Source: NC2004 sp050874905 (lineage in GTDB: Bacteria; Bacillota; Clostridia; Lachnospirales; Lachnospiraceae). Taken from it: 64,000 nt of DNA. The number at the start of each line of letters is the position of its first letter. Position 1 is the stretch's first letter. Under the pieces are notes generated by a model. That model had not been told where the DNA came from. It was given only the letters and a program-made list of their open reading frames with translations, and did not search any database. A program made the translations under genes and the position numbers. Where the stretch lies: assembly GCA_050874905.1 (NCBI GenBank), contig JBNMLP010000004.1:88992-152991 (forward strand), given 5' to 3'. Positions 26,638 to 33,991 of this stretch are shown piece after piece.

Positions 26638-27078
26638 CTAATGATGATGCCCGTGCGCCTTGCACACAATATAGTTACAAAACGGGGCTGTGATCTCTGT
26701 TACCTGAAATCCCAGATGTTTTAAATAGGTATACGTCGGCTCATCATAAGGCACCAGCACACGATCTTTTTCAATCTCCAAAGATAAATGCCGGTTGCCC
26801 AGTTCAAAACAGAGCCGCCCCATTTCCTCCATTTTCGACACGGTAGCACAGACAAGATGCGCCGGAAGTACATTTACCTGATAGATGGCCTCCTCCGTCA
26901 CAGCCAGAATGTCTTTGTCCTTTAACACTGCATCGATGGCAATGCCAAGCTCCGTTCCGTCTTCCGCCGTTTTTGCGATCCGCTTTTTTTCACACTCAAA
27001 CCATTCAAACGGCACACCTACCACACGTTTATTCTTTCGCTCCTCCTCGGTTACCGTCACTACCTGTTCACATACCAT
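26638..27078 (-). CDS. ureE: Urease nickel metallochaperone UreE
   Basis: A 146-residue protein with the UreE two-domain plan: an N-terminal peptide-binding domain and a C-terminal metal domain containing LVCATVSKMEEMGRLCFELG and NRHLSLEIE. It ends in AHGHHH, the short His tail that binds nickel in many UreE proteins. It lies 17 nt downstream of ureC. Confidence 0.94.
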   Translation of the reverse strand: MVCEQVVTVTEEERKNKRVVGVPFEWFECEKKRIAKTAEDGTELGIAIDAVLKDKDILAVTEEAIYQVNVLPAHLVCATVSKMEEMGRLCFELGNRHLSLEIEKDRVLVPYDEPTYTYLKHLGFQVTEITAPFCNYIVCKAHGHHH

Positions 27079-27095
27079 AACGCATCCCCCTTCCT

Positions 27096-28808
27096 TTAAA
27101 AGAGATAATATCTTCTTGCCAGAGCCAGTTCTGCAAACGGCTCACAGCTCACAACCTCTCCGTCTACGGTCACTGTGTATGTCTCCGGATCTACCTGAAT
27201 ATCTGCGATCCGGTTATTGTGCTTCATATCCTTTTTCCCGATCGTCCGGCAATTTCTGACCGGTTTTACGATCTTTTTCAGTCCCAGCTCCTCTTTGATC
27301 CCATGCTCATATGCATATCCGGATACAAATGTGATCGCCGTATTGGCAGCCGCCAGTCCCTTTGCACCAAACATATCGGTATAGATCACCGGCTGCGGGG
27401 TTGGAATCGAAGCATTGGCATCTCCCATACGGGATGCACAGATAAAACCGCCCTTTATGATCATTTCCGGCTTCACACCAAACATGGCCGGTTTCCACAG
27501 TACCAGATCTGCGAGCTTTCCAACCTCCACGCTGCCGACATATTCTGAAATACCATGCGTAATCGCCGGATTGATCGTATATTTGGAAATGTAACGTTTC
27601 ACGCGTTCGTTGTCATTGCGTTCGCAATCCTCCTCTAACGTGCCGCGCTGCTTCTTCATTTTATCTGCCGTCTGCCATGTTCTGGTGATCACTTCCCCGA
27701 CACGTCCCATCGCCTGGGAGTCCGAACTCATCATGGAGAAGATACCCATGTCATGCAGGACATCCTCTGCCGCAATGGTTTCCGGACGGATACGGGAATC
27801 GGCAAATGCCACATCCTCTTTGTTGTTTTTATCCAGATGGTGACACACCATCAGCATATCCAAATGCTCCTCCAACGTATTTTTCGTAAATGGCATCGTC
27901 GGATTGGTAGAGGAAGGGAGCACGTTTGGAAAAGACGCCGCCTTGATAATGTCCGGTGCATGTCCACCGCCCGCACCTTCCGTATGATAGGTATGGATCG
28001 TGCGTCCTTTAAATGCTGCAACAGTATCTTCCACGAAACCGCCTTCGTTTAAGGTATCTGTATGAATCGCTGTCTGCACATCATATGCATCCGCCACACT
28101 CAGACAATGATCGATCGCCGCCGGAGTGGAACCCCAGTCCTCATGCAGTTTGAGTCCCGCAGCTCCTGCCTCCACCTGCTCGATCAGATTTTCCTTTGAT
28201 GACACATTTCCTTTTCCTAAAAACGCAAGATTCATCGGTTCGTTTTCTGCGGCCTGAAGCATTTTATGAATGTTAAATTTACCCGGAGTGCAAGTCGTTG
28301 CATTCGTTCCATCCGCCGGACCGGTTCCGCCGCCGATCATGGTTGTGATCCCACTGTAAAGTGCCGTCCGGATCTGCGTCGGAGAAATGAAATGAATGTG
28401 GGTATCAATTCCGCCCGCTGTAACGATCAGACCTTCTCCTGCGATCGCTTCTGTCGAACCACCTACGATCATCCCCGGCGTCACGCCATCCATAATATCG
28501 GGATTTCCGGCCTTTCCGATTCCGGCGATCTTTCCGTTTTTCATACCGATATCTGCTTTATAGATCCCGGTATAATCAATGATCAACGCACTGGTGATCA
28601 CCGTATCCAGACACTCGGCATCCTTATGTGTCGCCGATTGTCCCATGCCGTCCCGAAGGGATTTTCCACCACCAAACTTTGCTTCCTCACCGTATACGGC
28701 ATAGTCCTTTTCTACCTCGACGATCAGTGAGGTATCTGCCAGACGCACCCGGTCACCAACCGTCGGTCCATACATTGCCGCATATTCTTTTCTGGAAATT
28801 TCTACCAT
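27096..28808 (-). CDS. ureC: Urease alpha subunit (catalytic)
   Basis: A 570-residue, full-length urease catalytic subunit, which hydrolyses urea to ammonia and carbamate. Every active-site landmark is present: His137 and His139 in DTHIHF, the carbamylated Lys220 in GLKLHEDWGS, His222, His249 in AIHTDTLNE, His275 in HTYHTEGAGGGHAPD, the flap His in MVCHHLD (323-324) and Asp363 in SSDSQAMGR. GGAGGTGG precedes the ATG. The subunit looks intact although its partner gene upstream is truncated. Confidence 0.97.
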   Translation of the reverse strand: MVEISRKEYAAMYGPTVGDRVRLADTSLIVEVEKDYAVYGEEAKFGGGKSLRDGMGQSATHKDAECLDTVITSALIIDYTGIYKADIGMKNGKIAGIGKAGNPDIMDGVTPGMIVGGSTEAIAGEGLIVTAGGIDTHIHFISPTQIRTALYSGITTMIGGGTGPADGTNATTCTPGKFNIHKMLQAAENEPMNLAFLGKGNVSSKENLIEQVEAGAAGLKLHEDWGSTPAAIDHCLSVADAYDVQTAIHTDTLNEGGFVEDTVAAFKGRTIHTYHTEGAGGGHAPDIIKAASFPNVLPSSTNPTMPFTKNTLEEHLDMLMVCHHLDKNNKEDVAFADSRIRPETIAAEDVLHDMGIFSMMSSDSQAMGRVGEVITRTWQTADKMKKQRGTLEEDCERNDNERVKRYISKYTINPAITHGISEYVGSVEVGKLADLVLWKPAMFGVKPEMIIKGGFICASRMGDANASIPTPQPVIYTDMFGAKGLAAANTAITFVSGYAYEHGIKEELGLKKIVKPVRNCRTIGKKDMKHNNRIADIQVDPETYTVTVDGEVVSCEPFAELALARRYYLF

Positions 28809-28819
28809 GCTTCCACCTC

Positions 28820-29308
28820 CTAAGCACCTAAAAAGCCACGTTCTTTTGCACGGCTTAATGCAGCTTCCTTTTCTTCTTCCATAGCACCTTCTGTCAGCCC
28901 ATTCAGTCCATATCCCATACGCTTTCCTGCAATCTCCGTAAGTGTGACCACCTTGGTTTCCCCCGGTTCAAACCGCACCGCAGTGCCGGCAGGAATATCT
29001 AAACGCATGCCAAATGCCTTTTCCCGTGGGAAGGACAGTTTCTTATTACATTCAAAGAAATGAAAATGCGAACCAACCTGTACCGGACGGTCTGCAGTAT
29101 TGACCACCTCGATCTGTACGGTTTTGCGACCTTCATTTAACCGGATCGTACCTTCTTCCACCAAAACCTCCCCCGGCACAAGTGCCAGACTTTTCGGAAT
29201 CGGATCATGCACCGTTACAAGCTTGGTTCCATCCGGGAAGGTTGCCTCCAACTGGATCTCACCGATCATTTCCGCCACACCATCCATCACATCCTCAGAG
29301 GAAAGCAT
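28820..29308 (-). pseudogene. ureAB: Truncated urease gamma-beta fusion (UreA C-end + UreB)
   Basis: The frame encodes 162 residues. Residues 1-37 (from SSEDVMDGVAEMIGEIQLEA to KLVTVHDPI) are the last third of a gamma subunit; the rest is a complete beta subunit (PGEVLVEEGTIRLNEGRK, VGSHFHFFECNK, FEPGETKVVTL). Fused gamma-beta subunits are known, but here the first about 65 gamma residues are missing. The ATG at 29308 has no ribosome site, and the sequence just upstream (reading KDRKH in this frame) belongs partly to a different gene, the truncated ABC permease. The gamma N terminus is needed for trimer packing, so the product is probably not functional. Either a deletion or an assembly join. 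Confidence 0.85.
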
Positions 29309-29958
29309 ATGCTTGCGGTCTTTAATCCTTTGGAACGGGCTGCCACCATGTAATCCTGATTCAATGCATCAATCATAGAGGAACGTACCAGCCTTGCAAT
29401 ATTGGCGATCGGATTGAGTGCCAGAGCAATGGTTGGCAATACATAGCTGCCTGCCGTTGTCAGACCAACGATCGGGAACCACCCAAGCTTTAATCCAAAT
29501 ACATACATAAGCAGGATCGCCAGCACATAGTTGGGAACACAGATACCGATCGTGGAGATCGACATGGAAATGTTATCGATCAGTTTTCTCGGATACAATG
29601 CGGAAAAAACACCGAGCATTGTTCCAACAATGATTGCCAGTAAGAAAGAACAGACCGCCAGGGAACTGGTCACCCCGATTCCACGGCCAATCAATTCATT
29701 TACGGAGGTTCCCTGATATTTCAGCGACTCTCCTAAATCTCCATGCAGTAATTTTCCTATGTATAATGCGTACTGATCAGGGAGTGATAAATTCGTTCCA
29801 TATTTTTCTTCCAGATTTGCTCTTGCTGCATCTGATATTTCTGCGCTCAGATCAAAGGGACCTCCCGGAATGATCTTGATCAGAAAGAAGGTGATGGTAG
29901 CCAGTGCAAAAATGGTCAAAAGTCCCATTCCGGCACGTTTTAAAATATACTTTAACAT
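29287..29958 (-). pseudogene. Truncated DppB/OppB/NikB-type ABC permease
   Basis: The frame gives 223 residues where the family has about 305-340. The N-terminal membrane segment (YILKRAGMGLLTIFALATIT), the IKIIPGGPFD motif and three further membrane segments are normal. The protein follows the family through the start of the EAA cytoplasmic loop (DYMVAARSKGLK) and then switches to unrelated TASICFPLRM and a stop inside ureA sequence. The second half of the EAA loop and the last membrane segments are gone, as are the second permease and the ATPases expected next. GGGAGG is 6 nt before the ATG at 29958. Confidence 0.88.
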
Positions 29959-29983
29959 CGAATTCCTCCCTTTTTCGTTATGA

Positions 29984-30011
29984 CCGGAAAGCACGCTGCC
30001 GCACTTTCCGG
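29984..30011 (-). other. Intercistronic stem-loop between binding protein and permease
   Basis: A perfect 8-bp stem (29984-29991 with 30004-30011), with no U tract on the minus strand. Such hairpins commonly protect the 3' end of binding-protein mRNA so that it is made in excess over the permease. Confidence 0.6.
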
Positions 30012-30025
30012 CATCTTTATTTTTT

Positions 30026-31648
30026 CTATTCTACCGAAGCACCCTTCCAGTAAATATCACCATTTGGATTGATTCCAAGATTCTTGATGGAGCTCTTTAC
30101 CAGATAGTTATTGACCGGATAAAACAGTGGGATGACACCCATATCCTCTTTTACCAGCACCTCATCTGCTTCGTGCAGCAGTTTGAACCGCTTCGCCGGA
30201 TCAATTTCCTGCTGTGCTTTCTTTACGATCTCATCGTACTTGCTGCTGTTATACTTTGAGTCATTATTTTCACTATCACTGACATATAAGGATAACCAGG
30301 TATCCGGATCGGCATAAGAACCTTCCCAGGTATATCTTGCGATATTGAATTTGCCTGCTTTTCTGTCAGAGATAAATACGGATAATTCTTCCTCTACGAT
30401 ATCTACGTTGATACCCAGATTTTCCTTCCACATGGACTGGATCGCCTGTGCGATCTCGGCATGGTTGCTGCCGGAACTGATCGCGTATGTCAGTGTTGGG
30501 AATCCCTTTCCGTCCGGGTAACCGGCTTCGCTTAACAGCTTCTTGGCTTCCTCTACATTGTAGGAATAATAGTCGGAAGAATCTTTGTTAAAGGCTTCTC
30601 CTGTACTGGTATCTTCTACCTGCGGCGGGATCAGATCGTATGCCGGGATCTCTCCACCTTTTGTCACATTTTCAACCAGCTTGTCACGATCGATCGCCAT
30701 GGAAAGTGCCTTGCGGACTTTGGCATCCTTGACCACATCCTCCTGACAATTTAAGACGAGCCAGTAACAGGTTAATTTTGGATTGGATACCAGATCTCCA
30801 GATTCCTCCAGATCCTTTAAGGAATCAGTCGGAGGCATGATGCCTACCTGAATCTCTCCCGTCTGATATGCCATCAGCTCTACCTGGGAATCTGTAATAA
30901 ATCGTGCCGTTACCTTGTTGATATATACCTTATCTGCTTCCCGGTAATTGTCATTTTTCACCAGCACCATGGAATCATTGGCCGTGTAGGACTCCAGCTT
31001 GTATGGACCATTTCCAATACAGGTTGCCGGATCAGACCACCATGTCTCACTCTGCTCTACCACATCGGAACGTACCGGAAGATAAACCTTACCGGCTAAC
31101 AGTTCTTCAAAATAAGCACAAGGAGCTTTCAAGGTAACCTTTAATTCCTTGTCGCCTGCCACCTCTAAGCCAACCTCATCTTCCTTGGCTGCTCCGGTGT
31201 TGTACTCTTCACCGTTTTTGATCCAGTAAAGATACGAACAATACTTGGCTGCATTTTCCGGATTGAGCTGTCTGAGCCAGGAATACTTAAAATCCTCTGC
31301 CGTTACAGGCTGGCCATCGCTCCACTTTGCATCGTCACGAATGATAATATCGTAACTCAGCTTATCATCCGATGGTGTCACGGATTCGGCACAGCCCAGT
31401 GCCAGCTCTCCATTTTCCCATGTCATCAAACCTTCAAATAAATGCTTGATCAATCCTCCGGATGTACTATCTCTCATAGGATCCCAGGACTCGGATTCAA
31501 GGGTATTGTAAGTCACTTCTGATGCGTTGCTCCCCGCGCCGCTCTTTGCACTGGAACCGCTGCTGCTTTTCCCACATCCTGATGCCATCGTCATCATCAT
31601 TGCCAGCACCATTATGGCTGCCATGAATTTTCTTCTTGCTTTCTTCAT
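30026..31648 (-). CDS. Peptide/nickel-type ABC solute-binding lipoprotein (OppA-like)
   Basis: A 540-residue SBP_bac_5 protein. A basic N terminus and hydrophobic helix end in a lipobox (MASGC) with Cys25 for lipid attachment, followed by a Ser/Gly linker. Family motifs include SWDPMRDST, WSDGQPVTAEDFKYSW, IGNGPYKLESY, RKALSMAIDRDKLV and EAKKLLSEAGYPDG. It captures oligopeptides or possibly a nickel chelate outside the cell. It lies between an M20-family gene and the truncated permease; its transporter partners downstream are lost at the ureA junction. AAGGAGG precedes the ATG. Confidence 0.93.
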   Translation of the reverse strand: MKKARRKFMAAIMVLAMMMTMASGCGKSSSGSSAKSGAGSNASEVTYNTLESESWDPMRDSTSGGLIKHLFEGLMTWENGELALGCAESVTPSDDKLSYDIIIRDDAKWSDGQPVTAEDFKYSWLRQLNPENAAKYCSYLYWIKNGEEYNTGAAKEDEVGLEVAGDKELKVTLKAPCAYFEELLAGKVYLPVRSDVVEQSETWWSDPATCIGNGPYKLESYTANDSMVLVKNDNYREADKVYINKVTARFITDSQVELMAYQTGEIQVGIMPPTDSLKDLEESGDLVSNPKLTCYWLVLNCQEDVVKDAKVRKALSMAIDRDKLVENVTKGGEIPAYDLIPPQVEDTSTGEAFNKDSSDYYSYNVEEAKKLLSEAGYPDGKGFPTLTYAISSGSNHAEIAQAIQSMWKENLGINVDIVEEELSVFISDRKAGKFNIARYTWEGSYADPDTWLSLYVSDSENNDSKYNSSKYDEIVKKAQQEIDPAKRFKLLHEADEVLVKEDMGVIPLFYPVNNYLVKSSIKNLGINPNGDIYWKGASVE

Positions 31649-31699
31649 CTCGTTTCCTCCTTTTTCTCTTGTTTTCTTGTATCTATTATCAAATGATGT

Positions 31700-32983
31700 C
31701 TACAGACACCAATCAATAATCATCCCGACCGCGATGCGGATGCCTGCCAGATAATCCGCTTCACTGATCCACTCTTCTCCATCTCCGTTTAATCCGCCAC
31801 ACAGCGGCCCGATCCCGACGGTTGGTGTATGTCCGTATCGGATCGGCATCCGGATATCACTGTTTGCGTGATACTGGTAAATGAATTCCTTCGTAAACTG
31901 TTTTACGGCTCCTATATTTTTCTCTGTACTCTTAATCAATTCACTGCTCCGGCTGACATATGCCGGATCGGCTTTGATCGTACCGAAGGTAAATGTTGGC
32001 GGATGAAGACTTAACCAACTGTCGTCCAGGCACTGCTGATGTACATATTCCTTTACTTCTTCCATGATGTCAGCCACCGTTTCTTCTAATCCGAAACACA
32101 GCCTTGCATGGATCACAAAGGTCAATACATCCTCCCGCAACAGATCCTTACTCTCCGCACCCAAAAAGTTAAGCTTGGTATTGGGAAGTCCGGCAAAGGT
32201 ATCTTCCTTGAAATGATGCTCCGCTCGTCGTTTTTTCTCCCAGTCGGATAAGATCTTTATGATCTTCGCGCCCTTTTTCACTGCGCTGACCTCACTGTCA
32301 TCTATCTCATCCCGGAATACTCCGGGTTTTCCGCTTACCGTAACATCAAAATCCACATTACCCATGGAGTAATTTTTAATCTCCAGAAATCCATGTCCGG
32401 TTTCTGCCGGGTGTAAATAGATGGCGGCATCTGCATGATAGCCACGGCGAAATGCACTAAGCGTTCCTACGGCACCCCGTTTTCCGATCGTACTCATCAG
32501 GATCAGATCCTTTTTTAATTCCGGACAATTTTGTAAGACTGCTTCCGCTGCCATCAGCATGATCGCAACACCGCCTTTGTCATCTGCTGCCCCAAGTCCG
32601 TAGATCTTTCCGTCTTCTCTGCGGCAGGAAAAATCCGGCATAACATCGGAGCGGTTTGCAGAATCGATATGTGCATGGAGCAAAAAGGAATGTCCTTCCT
32701 GTTCGGTTCCCTTTCTGATTCCCACCACATTTTCGATGAGAGGATCATACTGATCATTTCCCTCAAAGTTACAAAAATCGGAAAGATCTTTGATCGAGTC
32801 CGTTTCGCAGGGGAAACTGTCCAGCGTAAATCCAAGAGAACGTAATTTATTCTTCACCAGCTCCTGGGCATAGGTAGGAGCAAGATTCTCACTCGGCACA
32901 CGGATCAGGGATTGCAAAAATGCAATTGCTTCCTCCTCGTTGATGGAGTTTTGAATTTCTTTTTTCCATTGTTCCTTCTCCAT
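31700..32983 (-). CDS. M20 family metallopeptidase homologue with altered active site
   Basis: A 427-residue protein of the ArgE/DapE/ACY1 fold. HAHIDS and GLGAADDKGG supply the first His/Asp metal ligands, and HPAETG supplies an acidic ligand. Where the catalytic Glu-Glu pair normally sits (after the LILMSTI strand) the sequence reads GKRGAVG, and the usual C-terminal AH.pnE motif reads LNGDGEE. The dimerisation domain is in the middle (about 200-320). These changes suggest altered or lost peptidase chemistry. The ATG at 32983 is 7 nt after AAAGGAGG. It is the first gene of the unit with the binding protein. Confidence 0.75.
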   Translation of the reverse strand: MEKEQWKKEIQNSINEEEAIAFLQSLIRVPSENLAPTYAQELVKNKLRSLGFTLDSFPCETDSIKDLSDFCNFEGNDQYDPLIENVVGIRKGTEQEGHSFLLHAHIDSANRSDVMPDFSCRREDGKIYGLGAADDKGGVAIMLMAAEAVLQNCPELKKDLILMSTIGKRGAVGTLSAFRRGYHADAAIYLHPAETGHGFLEIKNYSMGNVDFDVTVSGKPGVFRDEIDDSEVSAVKKGAKIIKILSDWEKKRRAEHHFKEDTFAGLPNTKLNFLGAESKDLLREDVLTFVIHARLCFGLEETVADIMEEVKEYVHQQCLDDSWLSLHPPTFTFGTIKADPAYVSRSSELIKSTEKNIGAVKQFTKEFIYQYHANSDIRMPIRYGHTPTVGIGPLCGGLNGDGEEWISEADYLAGIRIAVGMIIDWCL

Positions 32984-33004
32984 ACCGCTTCCTCCTTTGA
33001 GTAA

Positions 33005-33046
33005 TAAAAAAGAGGATAGTGCAAGCAACTTGCAGCTATCCTCTTT
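33005..33046 (-). terminator. Strong hairpin terminator in the M20 leader (possible attenuator)
   Basis: A 17-bp stem with one bulged base (33009-33025 with 33029-33046) and a 3-nt loop, followed on the minus strand by TTTTTTATTA. It lies between a good promoter (33083-33111) and the M20 start at 32983, so it must be read through for expression of the operon. Confidence 0.75.
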
Positions 33047-33082
33047 GATCAGCCTGTTTCATTTCTCTGTTCGACGAACCAA

Positions 33083-33111
33083 ACTCTATCATTTTTTCAA
33101 AACGATGTCAA
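33083..33111 (-). promoter_or_regulatory. Promoter of the M20-binding protein-permease/urease unit
   Basis: TTGACA (33106-33111), 17-nt spacer, TAGAGT (33083-33088) preceded by TGA (extended -10 character). Predicted start about 33076. Just upstream, 33158-33174 is an AT-rich palindrome (ACTTAATT/AATTAAGT type), and 33172-33191 is a perfect 8-bp hairpin overlapping the activase stop. Confidence 0.6.
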
Positions 33112-33189
33112 TGGATTTGGTCAGAACGTTATTTATTTAAGTTTGATTTTGTTCTCCACTTAATTTAATTAAGTTTCCGTTGCCGGAAA

Positions 33190-33975
33190 CTAAAATTTTT
33201 TAACTGGCTCTCCTTTGATCTTTACCGGAAGGGTGGGAGCATACATGGAAAAAAGCTCTGCTGTCTGAAGCAGCCTGTCATAAGTGGGCGGCACTACATT
33301 TAACAGCTCATATTCCCGTCCCAGTTTGCGGTAAGTATCTACTCCAAGCCGGTGATATGCCAGAAATTCCACATCTTTGACCGAAGAAAGACTGCGTAAA
33401 AATAACGCAGTCTGTTTGATATTGTCCTCGTCCATGTTCACCGACGGGATCATCGGAATGCGGATGTGCAGATCCCCCGAAAACGTGTTATCCAGCTTTT
33501 TCAGATTTTCTTTGATCAACTGATTACTCACTCCGGTATAGGCACGGTGCGCATTTTCCTCATAAAGCTTAAAATCCGCATAACAAGCCGACAGATACGG
33601 AAGCAGCAGGGCGATACGGTCATATGGTGCAAAAAGACTGGTCTCGATCGCCGTGGGAATTCCCATCTGCATACAGCCGGCAAGGATCTCCTTTGCATAC
33701 TCTGCCTGACAGAGCACTTCCCCTCCGCTGAGTGTCACACCACCACCGGAATGAAAGAAAAACACTTCATCCTTTGCGATCTCACGGATCACTTCCTGCG
33801 CCTCCATCTGTGTTCCATAACAGCCTTCGGTTCCCTGCTCCACCGTCATATGCTGCGATTCCGGCGTTGAACACCATTTACAGCAAAGCGGACAACCTTT
33901 TAAAAATACAACGGTACGCAGACCTTCCCCATCATGGATAGATGTTTTTTCAATTCGCAATACCGTTCCCTTCAT
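33190..33975 (-). CDS. Glycyl-radical enzyme activating enzyme (radical SAM)
   Basis: A 261-residue radical SAM protein. The cluster motif CPLCCKWC (Cys28, Cys32, Cys35; CxxxCxxC) is followed by GGGVTLSGGEVLCQ, the SAM-binding glycine-rich segment, and FKLYEENAHRAYTG. It installs the glycyl radical on the neighbouring enzyme. It is shorter than most activators of the dehydratase/lyase class because it lacks the insert with extra Fe-S cysteine motifs. It starts 17 nt after the glycyl-radical enzyme stop and is followed by an 8-bp hairpin. Confidence 0.92.
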   Translation of the reverse strand: MKGTVLRIEKTSIHDGEGLRTVVFLKGCPLCCKWCSTPESQHMTVEQGTEGCYGTQMEAQEVIREIAKDEVFFFHSGGGVTLSGGEVLCQAEYAKEILAGCMQMGIPTAIETSLFAPYDRIALLLPYLSACYADFKLYEENAHRAYTGVSNQLIKENLKKLDNTFSGDLHIRIPMIPSVNMDEDNIKQTALFLRSLSSVKDVEFLAYHRLGVDTYRKLGREYELLNVVPPTYDRLLQTAELFSMYAPTLPVKIKGEPVKKF

Positions 33976-33991
33976 TTTCTCGTCTCCTTAC

